Made by a program: the position numbers and the translations under genes. A stretch of 64,000 nt of DNA from assembly GCA_026120035.1 (NCBI GenBank), contig JALRME010000006.1, positions 992,001 through 1,056,000 of the forward strand, in the 5' to 3' direction. The DNA comes from Coleophoma eucalyptorum. Taxonomy: Eukaryota; Ascomycota; Leotiomycetes; Helotiales; Dermateaceae. Under the pieces are notes generated by a model, which made no database searches, was not told the origin of the DNA, and saw only the letters and a program-made list of their open reading frames with translations. This document shows, in pieces, positions 11,016-21,496 of this stretch. Every line of letters begins with the position of its first letter. Position 1 is the first letter of the stretch.

Positions 11016-12445
11016 ATGTCGTCATTCAACCTCTGGAGGACAGCATTTACAGCGGCTCCCAGGACAGTTCGACATCATGTCCAGACACGGAAGTCGATAC
11101 ACACTTGGTCCTCTGTCTCCGAGCTTGAGATAGCTCTTCGTGACGAGCTCACATCACGGGCCCCAAATGTTATCTACGATGATATGTCAAAAATGCCATC
11201 ACACCTTTTGAATCTCTCACTGTCATCATTTCTACCAGAGCAGTGTCAGGCAGAGAACTTCAACTCAGGAGAAGAACATCTCATTGATCTACCCTATCTC
11301 AGGAACCGTAATACGTTACCATTGGGTCATCATATCGTTCATTTTCCCCCGCAGATACTCAATGACCAGCTCCTACCGGACGGCACGGACGACTTGCAGT
11401 CGCCTGGAGCTCCCTTTGTAAGACGCATGTGGGCAGGAGGTTCTGTCACATACAATAACACAGAGCTCAGCAAGTGGACTCTAGATGGCCGTCCACAGAC
11501 ATTCTCGTGTGTAGAACGCGTGACAGATGTCAGAGTGAAGGGCGTTTCAGGCGACGAAAAAGTATTTGTTGAGATACAAAGAGATATGGCACCAATTCCC
11601 CATGAGTATACCCCAAACAACACAGTTGACTTGGTGGGACGTGTTTGTTCACAGCCCCTCATCTCCGAGATCAGGAATCTGGTGTTCATGAAAGCAAAGT
11701 CAGCCGAGGAAGCGAGACTAGACACAAGTAGGATCGGAAGGATCGTAAAAGGTTTGTCATACTTCGGCTTCCTTTAGCATTATGGGAAGGCAAAGCCAAG
11801 TGTAGCTATATCGCTCTGACCCTATTGCACCGACGTATATTTTGATTGAGCAGCTCTCGAAAGTTCGAGACCGGCGCAACGATCTATGAAGCAAGGGATT
11901 GCCCTGTCCAGCCTGCCAAGTAGGCAAGTCCACACCTCCGTTCGTTACATTCTAGATTCCTACTTTCATCATCATCATCCAAGAAACGTGTTTCATAATA
12001 CGGCTTCCTTCCATCCAATTGCTAACGCTTCCTAGCACCTCACGAGCCCGAATTTAGTGTCTGCATGACCCCAGATCGTACTTTGCTGTTCCGTTTCTCG
12101 GCGCTTACTTTCAACGCCCATGCCATCCACCTTGATCGGAAATATGCTCGCGAAGTAGAAGGGCACCGAAACCTTCTGGTTCATGGACCATTGACTCTTG
12201 TATTGATGCTCTCGATAGTGAGATCGCAATTGCGAGACAGATCAAGTTCTCGCCCAGAGGACGGTTCCCATCAAAACAAGGTGAAGAAATTTGAATATAA
12301 AAATCTTGCACCACTTTACGCAGATGAAGAGATGAAGATATGTATTCGGAGGTCGAGGAGACGAGACCAAGCTAGCGTCTGGATTGAGAACAGAGACGGT
12401 GGAATAGCTGTAAGAGGCACTGTTGAGTTTGAGTCAGAGCTTTGA
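11016..12445 (+). CDS. Hot-dog 3-hydroxyacyl dehydratase (HTD2 / mesaconyl-CoA hydratase-like)
   Basis: Two exons, 11016-11751 and 12036-12445, give 381 residues. Exon 1 has a basic, hydroxylated N-terminus that looks like a mitochondrial presequence ('MSSFNLWRTAFTAAPRTVRHHVQTRKS'). It also carries the family block 'LPLGHHIVHFPPQ', then 'PGAPFVRRMWAGGSV'. Exon 2 starts 'PHEPEFSVCMTPDRTLLFRFSALTFNAHAIHLD' and holds the MaoC-like 'YAREVEGHRNLLVHGPL'. By family this dehydrates 3-hydroxyacyl thioesters, in mitochondrial type-II fatty-acid synthesis or in mesaconyl-CoA hydration. The 284-bp intron is unusually long for this window. Its acceptor has a clear GCTAAC branch point 9 bases upstream of CTAG, and joining restores a continuous family alignment. 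Which of the two functions applies is open. Confidence 0.85.
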
Positions 12446-13761
12446 AATACATGAAAGGCCATAAGCAAAGCAGTTGCCACAGTTTTGTCGATACCATTAC
12501 CGCATACAAATCGTAATGCTGCTGCTGTTGCTGCTTTTGCCGCGATATGGTGGAATATACTCAGTCAGCACAACAGCTTGACAGCTCGCAAGTGAATGAT
12601 TGATTAGGTTTCAAAAGATGAGACTTCCCTCCGATAGCAATCGGCTGATATATGCCACAACATTGACACCCGACGATCTGAAACGATCAACATGCCATGC
12701 ATATATCAACCGATGTATAGAAAGTGGCTTGCCGAATATGGCCAGGGATCTTCGATGTTTATTGTCCCGCATGTTATGCCACCAACAGACGTAGGAAGGC
12801 TTGGAAGGACGAGGCTGAGGGGACCCTCCCAAGAGGCTGGTCTTCGAATCGTCGGTGCCTTGGCGCTGCAGAAGAATGCGCGTCCACGATTAATATGGTA
12901 AAGACCACCGGCATTGCAGCCAGAATCCTCAGCTCTGTACATGACTTTCCCTGCCGGCTTGTGACAGTCTGCGCCCTATCTCAAGGCGTTGTTATGTTTT
13001 GAACAGCCGTCCATTCTATGGACTGTGCAGGATAAGAGAACCCGCTGCATCCAATCACTGCAGGTGGACAGGGCCTGTGGCCGTCCATGCGCCACCCAGC
13101 TTGATTTATCCCGTACGAGGTTTGGAGGAAAGCTAAAAAACATGCATTTCCCCCCAAGACAGACCTAGGCCCAAACTCTGGCTTTTTGTGCCATCCTTCT
13201 CAAGCCTAGAGTAAAAGGGTCTTATTGTTTTCATTGTTCGTGCTCGTTTTCTTCCGCTCCTGAATTTCACGGCACTGGGTTCTAGCATCTCCCGAGATTG
13301 TGTAAACCTTGTCGCTCATCCCGCTAGCTTCAACAACATTAACCCAGCTGCTATACCTGACAACCAATGATGCGGGACGATTGTTCAACGACTCACGACG
13401 ACTTCCTTTGCACTTTTCATTCATACTTCTCCGCCCTCTCTAGTAACTCAGTCCTAGTCTATCGTACCTTCCTCTCGTTCCCGGACAACAATTGACCTTA
13501 GCTGGTCAGTGACCGACCGGCCGCGTCAACGCTACATCGATTTGAAATATTCGTTGTGACGGTGCTCTGGGGTGTCCACTACGTCGAAATCTCCTTCTGA
13601 CGCACGCTTGGCTTTTTGTAGAGCGGTCAAAAACGCCTGCAAGATCTCCAGCGACCAGCAACCGACCCAGCAGAACCGCTTCGCAGATGTCGTTCTGAGT
13701 CTCTTCACCCCTAATACAACTGCGACGTAGACGGATTCGGAGACAACCACTCGAGCATACG
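12446..13761. other. Intergenic and probable long 5' leader
   Basis: Between two plus-strand genes. Only short frames without domain resemblance occur. A short GCT-rich microsatellite-like run lies near 12515-12535. C/T-rich sequence at 13420-13500 may be the start of the PH/LRR transcript leader. No RNA gene is recognised. Confidence 0.5.
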
Positions 13762-16700
13762 ATGGCGCCAGGAGAGAAGAAAGGTAGCAGGGCGAGGCGG
13801 AAGAGCATAAACTTTCTGTCCAGGGCTGGACTCGTGGGCCTCACGCAAATCAATACCAGCTCCAGCACCTCTACTTCTCGAGCGCCGACTCCGAACCCCC
13901 AGAAATCTCGACCGGAGAGTCCAGAGGAGGCAGTAACTGGTGGACAAGGAGAAAAGCAGCAGGTGGTCTCCGAGTTGGAAAAGGAGAAGAAAAAGAAGCT
14001 TGCTAAACGGGCGTCGATGTTTGGTCTTGGACCTCCTCTAACCAGTGATTCGCCGCAGGATGGAATGCTGAGTCCGATAGAGAGAGCAAGTTCGCCAAAG
14101 CCCCGACCACGAACGCTACAGAAATCGAGGCCATCGTCGATATTTGGATCTCTGGGAAAGAAATCAGGAACTTATAACGATGAAGAAACCGACAACCTAG
14201 CTACGACGCCAGAATCGCCATTAGATGAAGGAAATACACCGCCTCTGGAACAAGGCCGGTCTATGGGAAGAACAGTGCTACACCATGGCGAAGTACAGAC
14301 CAGTACCGGGATGTTCAAGAAAAAGAAGGAGTATCTGGTGTTGACGGATACAGATCTGATCCGATTCAAGACTCAGGCGCGAGCACATGATGTATTCCCG
14401 ACGATACCACCTGCGTATGGACGATCGACTTCCACACGACACCCATCGACAACTTCGATAGGGTCCCTGCAAGAGGTTCAGTCGAATAACTCGCGCGATT
14501 CTGGAAGTACAAGAGAGAATCGAATCCCATTGAACCAGATTGTGACAGCGTATAAGCTGGAGGACGGCCGACCTTTCTTCACCACCGAAGTCGTATACCT
14601 GGACGAGGAATATCACGGTGTAGGCGCTGTTCAATTGATGCTCCACGATCCCAAAGACGCTGATCTATGGCACACGTCAATCCGAGCAGCTGCTCAGAAA
14701 GCAAAACTGATTATGCTACTGCCTTATCCACAACGAGTGATCGACTATGTGATTGGCATTCTTGAGCATCTGACAGACTATGATCCATATAACTTCAAAG
14801 TTTTTCGCGTGGTCAGGAGATTTGCCGTTCCAAAAGGTGGGAAGAATTCATCTGATGACCTAACAAAGCTTGGAAGCTCGGTGTATTACATGGCAATTGG
14901 GATCAACAAACTCCACTTGATTCCAGTTCCTGACTTCAGCACACCTTCACGCTTGGTGAGTCCCAAAACAAAAAGAGAAAGTTATGGAATTGTGGAGTTG
15001 GTGGCGATGAAGGTTCAATACACGGATGATCGTTTTGATCTTTCCTTCAGAGCGCCCATGCACCCGGTGAAAGTTCTTGAGCTAGCAGCTGCAGCAAATC
15101 CTGAAATTGCAGCCTTTATCTTCAGGGCGTCTTACTACGTCAAGCCGCAGTGGATCGACACGACCTTCACGTTTGGCGGGCCTGATAACATTCTCGATTC
15201 CATCGAACAGTTTGAACTGGAAGAACCAGACCCAATTGGCCATTTTGAGCGTACACTTGTTGCATTCTGCCTGGCATACAATGTAAGCGTGCAAGTAATC
15301 AAGACGTTGTTGATATTGCGCTAATCTTTTCAAAGGTCAATCCAGTAAATGTCGTCTATTCTATAGACAGCCAACTCGAGGAAGGACCGGAATGGAAATT
15401 ACATCCTCCCGCAAATACCGCGGCCTATTCTACCCTTGAGCTCCTGGCTATCATGAGAGCTCTCCGCTACAATGAGCATTTCCACTCTATTTCTTTCAAA
15501 GATGTCAATTTGCATGCATTGCATAGAGTGACTGACAAATACGAGTTGGGCACCATGGCCTGGACTAGTCGATCTGGTAAGTAGTTATGCAAAGAGTAAG
15601 TGAAGGTAGCTAATGGATGTAAGGCATTCCAATTGAGAAGTACTATCACATCACACATCCAGCTAGACAGTCTCTACTGTATCAAGAAGTTCAAACTCTC
15701 GGTTTGAAGTCGAGGCGCCTCAAGAAGATGGATTTCACCAATACTCTTCCAAGAAGGCGACCTAGGGATAACTTTGATGTTGAACCAGAGACAGAGGGGC
15801 AAGCACAAAAAGATCCAGGATGTGAGATTGTTGCGGCATTGTTACCAATTTGCCGCGCTGAGTTGACAAATGTTGATTGGATCGTTCTGAGTGGCATCGA
15901 GCTTGGCGAAACTGACTTCGAATTCATTGGTATGTTTTGCTCCACACTTTGTTCCGCTTTTACTGATCATGTCAAGTTCCTTGTTTGGGCGCTCCGAAAT
16001 CTCAGATACGAGGCATTGAATGCTCGAGATGTGGACTTAACGACCGCCTGCTTCAGACCTTGGTTAACACTGTTGCCCGCCAATGTGCTACCCTGCAATA
16101 TCTGGATCTTTCTGATAATCCAGGACGTATTAATGTCGTGGAGTTTGCAGACACTATTAAAAGATTTTCACGCATACGGAAGCTTGATTTGTCTAGAACT
16201 CCGAGGTCAATGCTCAGTCAGCAGCCCTTACTTGCTCCAGAGATTTTAAGAGAATGGCGGCTGAAAGAGCTTCTTTTGAATGGCATTCCTGTAAGTGTCG
16301 AGGGAAAGGTCATTTGTTGATTCTTGCTAATTTATTATAGACGAATAAGAATACCCTAAATGGTATTCGAGCATATCTGGCAAGCGAAGCATCGGATGAA
16401 CTCGAAACTCTTCAATTAGAACAATGCAGTCTTAGCGGAGCTGATGTTGCCAGCTTGATGGTTGCATCGTCCCGCAAAGTTGGCATAGGTCGACCAATGC
16501 AGCTCAAAGTTAGCGCCAACAGGATTGAGAAAGACATAGCGGAAGTTGTGCAAGCAATTGAAGACAATCGAACGCCTACGCATTTGGTAATGCGCATGAT
16601 CGAGTTCTCAAAAGAGGACCACTTCCGCCAGCTGGTTGAGGCATTGCGTACCAACACAACCATTCAAGCATTGGATGTTTCCAAGGCATCTCTCCCACTT

Positions 16701-17708
16701 GACGCGGGGCCAGAGACTTGTGAGGCATTGAGACAATTATTCGCAGAGAATAACACTCTCGAGGACCTAGACATTTCAGGTGAACAATCCCACCTGGAGG
16801 TTACACGATTCGGTATTGGTTTGAACGATGCCTTGACCGGATTAAAGAAAAACAAGACGCTGAGGATTCTTCGGATCGAGCATCAAAACCTTGGATTGGC
16901 TGGTGCCAATACTCTTGCATCGGTTTTGGAAGAAAACCAGGGCCTTACACACATCTATTGTGAGCACAATGAGATTAGTCTTCAAGGCTTCACCACTCTG
17001 GTCAATGCACTGGCTTCAAACCATACGGTTCAAGAGTTGCCATCCATGGAAAGCGATAGGCAGTTGGCTATTAAGCGAATGAGTATCACGGCCCGAGATG
17101 CGAGAAGCAGTACTAATAATGGAAGTCGTGGTGGCCATGGTATACAGACATCGGTTCGGCGAACTCTGAACAACTTTCGCGTAGCCAAGACGTCAAAGCC
17201 AGATGTCACATCTCAAGACGTGGACGAAGCAGTACGAGTAATGGAAGAGAGATGGGACATGCAGGTTCGAAGATTGCAAGCTTTCTTGAGGCGAAATAGG
17301 AGATTTGCACGCGGAGTTTCTGAAGATGGTGATTCAGACGACGAGGAGCAACTATATGAGGAATACTTGAGACCAACGACAGCAATGAGCGACAGAGGGA
17401 TTCTGGAGCATGTATTGAGCAACACTACTCCGAAGGTTGAGCTGGGTGACCCGGTTGATGAACATGCCAGCAGGAAAATCCCGACGGTCAGCCTCAGCAA
17501 TGTTGATGCTGTCGGTGGAGAGGAAAACGAGAATATCATCAATGACGATTCGCCTACATATTTGAAGCAGACGATGCCATCGATGAAAAAGTCCCCATCA
17601 ACGGATACATTTAATTTGCTTCCCGATCTGCAGCTTAATTCAAGTAAAGCTGGAAGTCTCGATTTGGATGATGCAGGCTCGGGAGTCTTTAGCATGGATA
17701 GCACCTAA
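13762..17708 (+). CDS. PH-domain / leucine-rich-repeat protein
   Basis: Five exons (13762-15282, 15336-15576, 15624-15929, 15977-16290, 16341-17708) join to 1249 residues. The N-terminal 170 residues are basic and Ser/Pro-rich and probably disordered. A PH-like domain follows (about 170-310: 'LHHGEVQTSTGMFKKKKEYLVLTDTDLIRFK', continuing to 'DLWHTSIRAAAQKAK'). From about 545 to 1015 there are leucine-rich repeats of the ribonuclease-inhibitor type, e.g. 'LQYLDLSDNPG', 'IRKLDLSRTPRS', 'TIQALDVSKASLPLD'. A helical segment near 1088 ('VDEAVRVMEERWDMQVRRL') and an acidic, low-complexity tail end the protein. Similar architecture occurs in a conserved fungal family of likely membrane- or cytoskeleton-associated scaffolds; function is not established here. 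Two 47-bp introns use AAG acceptors; the alternatives I tried break the frame. Confidence 0.85.
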
Positions 17709-19004
17709 GACCCGAAGTGCAGAACGGCAACTCTCTTTCTGGTGTTCCTGCTTTCGGGTAGAGTGTGCGAGAGCATTGTCTCTGCAAAGGATTTGTAAAG
17801 GATTAAAGTGCATTGCTTTTATACAAAGCGCCGGTCTTTTCTGTTTTCTGTTTTCGAGTTTTGCAGTGACGGAGTTTATATATGATGAGGAGCGTGTAAT
17901 TCTCCTTTCTTCATGTTTGATTACTTGCTGTGTTCATGGACACATGCCTGTTTCCTGTCCTTTACTGTCGTTTCCTTTTAGACTAATGAGGGTTTTGTTT
18001 TTGCTTTTTGTTTTCGGCATTGCGATGGCGCATTAGAAGGATGGAAAGGTTCATGGCAGGTCAATTGCATGCGTTCGTTTGCGAAAGGAAGCACGTTTTT
18101 GTGGGAGCAGGGGGAACGTGCCTTGGTTGCCCTTGCTTGTCTTTCCCAAACTTGAACTTGTTTTCTCGGAGCTTTCTGGTTACGAGAGAGATACCTGTGC
18201 TACACCGTTCACACGTTTTCGCTTTTGTTTGCCTTTTCTTGCATAGAGCGTAGCATGAGCATTTTTGCGTGGCGGGAAATATTTGAGAGTGAGTGACGAC
18301 GGAAGCGCATGAGATGATGGAGCAGTAATGAATTGCGAGGACTGCAGATATAATGGTTGATACTTCTCGTAGGAAGTTCTGGCTCAATTTTCTTTCTCGG
18401 CTGGCAGGAACTTAGGGGTCGGGTCTGGTAGGGTGTGGTTCTGGGGCTTTGTAGGTATGGAATAGAATCACTAAGTGTAATGAGGACGGCAGGCATAGAC
18501 AGAGAACGGAATGGAACAGGATACCGACTAAGACTGTCAGTTATATGTACCCATGTGCTAGGTTTGGGGGATCGGTATAGCCACCAGGAAAACGGTGTAG
18601 AACTCCCTTTATATCTGGCTCGTTTTCAGTAATTCTCAGGAGCATAATGAATAGGTCTGGAGTTCCCTTCAGTGCCAAGAGTGAGGTTGATCGCCGCTGT
18701 TTAGGCGACAGGGTTGGCTGTTATGGCTGTGCAGTACAAGGCTGAACGAAACCTACCTTAGCATAGCCACTGATCGACGTCACGAGCCATGCCTTCACGT
18801 ACAATTTTCCCAGGATATATCTTAGATATATTGGAGACGCTCTGCCCCTAACTCCTAAGTCGAACACATTTTGTTGCTTCCAAATACCCGAGTTTAAATA
18901 AAGAAGATCTATAATACCCTTCTTCTCGCTTGAAATAACACCAGAAATCGCTGGACTGGACGCCGAAACACCCTGTCAATACATCAAAATAAGGAGACCC
19001 CAAG
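17709..19004. other. Intergenic, probable long 3' UTR
   Basis: Follows the PH/LRR gene. The first 500 bases are strikingly T-rich (many TTTTC/TTTTG runs), typical of a fungal 3' UTR. Short frames on both strands show no domain. The promoter of the next plus-strand gene lies in the right part. Confidence 0.5.
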
Positions 19005-19874
19005 ATGAACAAACTCAATCCCGATCCCACATATTCAGAGAAAAGCCCAATGCAAGCCCCTCCGCCATACACAAGCAACACTACCACCTCAACCGGCGCC
19101 TCCACCTCCACCTCACCAACCGCATTCGCAGCTCTTTCCCTCCACGCCTCGGACAAGCTCCGGCTCCTACAGTTCCCACAGTCAGAAATCCCCGCGATCC
19201 GCACCGTGATCCAGAACTCCTGGCATCGCGGAATTCAAAGAGAGCAAATCTACGGCGGTAGTCTAGAATTCAAGCTCCATGGCTACCCGTGGGTTGGCCA
19301 GGGAAGCGACGCGGTTCCTTCTAGGGTTTTGATGGCGAATGTCTTCCAGCACCTGTACAATTCTGGCTGGCGCTTGGTGGTTTCGACAGACTGTAGCAAG
19401 AACAGCACGGACAAGGACTCTCTGCTCTTCCGGAGGAACGACGACTCGAGAGTACTTCACGGCCACGAGAAGGGTGCGGCGACGTTCGCGGACCCACGGG
19501 AGGAAGTCGACGTCCTGGCTGTTTCTTTCAACCAAACAGACCGTTTGCGCCTCATTGGCGCTGAAGAGAGTCTCATTCAGTCCTTCCGTACGCTGCTGAA
19601 GGGCATGGGTAAGCTGCAAGCTGAATCGTGGAAGGACCGCCCAAGGAATGGGTATGAGTTCAAGCTCCACGGCTACTCGTGGATGGCTACGGGTTCCGAG
19701 ACAATGACGACGAGGATGCTTTTGTTGAAGTGTTTGGAGACGCTGGAGAATAACGGTTGGTGTTTATATGCTAGTATTGATCAGAATACTGGCAGTGAAG
19801 GCATGGATCTTGACACGTGGTACTGTATCCGGAGAAAGAACTGGGTGCCGGGGATGGGGGTGCTGAGGCATTAG
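19005..19874 (+). CDS. Conserved fungal protein with an internal duplication and a PPPY motif
   Basis: An intronless gene of 289 residues. I recognise the sequence type from other fungi but know no function. Two copies of a module of about 105 residues are visible. Copy one (about 47-145) runs 'DKLRLLQFPQSEI', then 'EFKLHGYPW', then 'NSGWRLVVSTD'. Copy two (about 178-278) runs 'DRLRLIGAEESLI', then 'EFKLHGYSW', then 'NNGWCLYASID'. Both end in an Arg-Arg pair ('LFRR', 'CIRRK'). The N-terminal 45 residues are Thr/Ser/Pro-rich and carry PPPY (19-22), the ligand of WW domains such as those of Rsp5/Nedd4 ubiquitin ligases. No signal peptide or membrane span is present. A WW-mediated interaction is inference. 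Confidence 0.85.
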   Translation: MNKLNPDPTYSEKSPMQAPPPYTSNTTTSTGASTSTSPTAFAALSLHASDKLRLLQFPQSEIPAIRTVIQNSWHRGIQREQIYGGSLEFKLHGYPWVGQGSDAVPSRVLMANVFQHLYNSGWRLVVSTDCSKNSTDKDSLLFRRNDDSRVLHGHEKGAATFADPREEVDVLAVSFNQTDRLRLIGAEESLIQSFRTLLKGMGKLQAESWKDRPRNGYEFKLHGYSWMATGSETMTTRMLLLKCLETLENNGWCLYASIDQNTGSEGMDLDTWYCIRRKNWVPGMGVLRH

Positions 19875-20694
19875 ATATGCATGGCGGCAAGCGAAATGAT
19901 AGATACCCAGATCGAAGAGTCTAATAATTGAAAAGCGTGGGAAATTCGGTGGTAAACATGGGTCTGAGACTTTACTTCAGATTATAATGGAAGCTTAAAT
20001 AGAAGCTTAAACTAAAACCAAACTTTTGGGAAATTTGCATTCCTGAAACCTGGTCAGCCTCTGGCGATATTTACCTTAACCCTCCAAGGATAAAGTATAA
20101 AATTAAAATAAACGCATGAGTTAACTGTTGAAGGATTGTTCCCTGCTGTAGTTGTCTAGTATATCATGTGACCTTGAATCCCATGCCGTCGCTTGATGCG
20201 CCATATACACAAGAACCTAGTGATGTATTAACATCACCATCTTCAACTCAATACACCATGAGTTGACTGAACCTGTGCCACAGCCCCCATATCCAAGTTA
20301 ATATGTCCAACATTCACCAGAAGCTTAAAAAAAAGGGGGCCGACATGGTGCTAATCGAACCTTTTTAAGTTGCTCCTTGACAGCAAGGATTTTGTTTTCA
20401 GCAGAAGATGCATGTAGGGTCAGGAGTATAGCAAAAGTGCTGAATAAAATATACGTATGTACAATAACAGAATCGCTAGATAATGCCTTACTTGGAAGCA
20501 TGTTCCTAGCCCTTGCATACTGAGGCATCTTTCATAGAAAAACGTCCAGAGAGAAAAAAATATAAACACTAGAACAAGAGTTATACGACTCGGCGTACAG
20601 CCCAATAGAATTCCATCGAGAAAATTTGAATGCTGCTCTCAAGTCCACATATGCAGACCTCCGTTAATTGTTGAGTGGAAACTCGGCCTTATGC
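19875..20694. other. Convergent intergenic region
   Basis: Shared 3' flank of the duplicated-module gene (plus) and the pectate lyase gene (minus). It is AT-rich with short A and T runs and shows no coding signal. Confidence 0.55.
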
Positions 20695-21496
20695 TTAACA
20701 GGCAGGGATAGACTTTCCTTGAGCACCCTGGCAGTTGGCAGTAGAGGTCAACTTAGGAGACTCCTGGGAGCCGTTCTTCACAATGCCCTTGAACTCACGG
20801 CAGACCTTGCCCTTGAGGCTGGTAGCGCAGGAGTTGGAGATAGTTGCAACATCGCCGTAGTTGGAGTTGATGCCGACGAGATCAGAAGTGACGCCATTGG
20901 CCTTAACGTTGGACAAGATGACATTTCGGGGACCGTATTGCTTGCTGCAGTTTCCGCAGCTGCGGAACAGCTTACCAACGGCAACGACGGTGTAGTCCTT
21001 GATAGTGACCGTTCCTTTTCCGTTGTGTTGCACCACCTTGTCCTTGGCGTTCTGAGCGCCACCTCCTTGGATCAAGACATCGCCGGTTCCCTTGAGAGTG
21101 ATGGCATCTAATGAGAAAGCATAATTAGTTACTGGATAATCTTGAAAGGGAGTTAGAATGCAGTCACTTACCCTCGCAAACATCTCTGAACCAGACGTTC
21201 TTCAAGGTACATTTGCCCTCGCAGTGAACACCCTCGAGGGCGTTGGCACCAATGATGACGTTGCTGAGAGTAGCACCATCCTTGAGGATGAAGACAGCAC
21301 TGTTGCTTCCAGTGTCTTTGTCAGAGTTGCAAGCGTGTCCTCGGTCATACTCCTTGTTGCCCATATCCTTGACTCCGGAAATGCTGCTGGGTGCTGAGAG
21401 AGCTACAACACTGCCAACTCGGGTTGGGATGTTAAGAGTTTGAGCGGCGCCGAGGGTGGCGAAGAGAGCCGTGAGAGCTGCGAGTTGGAATTGCAT
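20695..21496 (-). CDS. Secreted pectate lyase, family PL3
   Basis: Two exons (21496-21172, 21107-20695) give 245 residues, the usual PL3 length. A signal peptide (about 1-18, ending '...LFATLGAAQ') directs secretion. The core has the PL3 signatures '[21 protein letters not shown]', '[15 protein letters not shown]' (intron at the bar) and '[17 protein letters not shown]'. At least ten cysteines are spread through the mature part (e.g. 'VHCEGKC', 'SCGNCSK', 'KGKVCREF'), consistent with disulphide bonds. PL3 enzymes cleave de-esterified pectate by calcium-dependent beta-elimination with a right-handed parallel beta-helix. This enzyme would help break down plant cell walls. Transcription probably responds to plant material and carbon source, but no site is proven here. 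Confidence 0.95.

Noticed and set aside
20668..21397. Long plus-strand frames antisense to the pectate lyase
   Set aside because: They mirror the Gly/Val-rich coding bias of the lyase exons; no independent signal.
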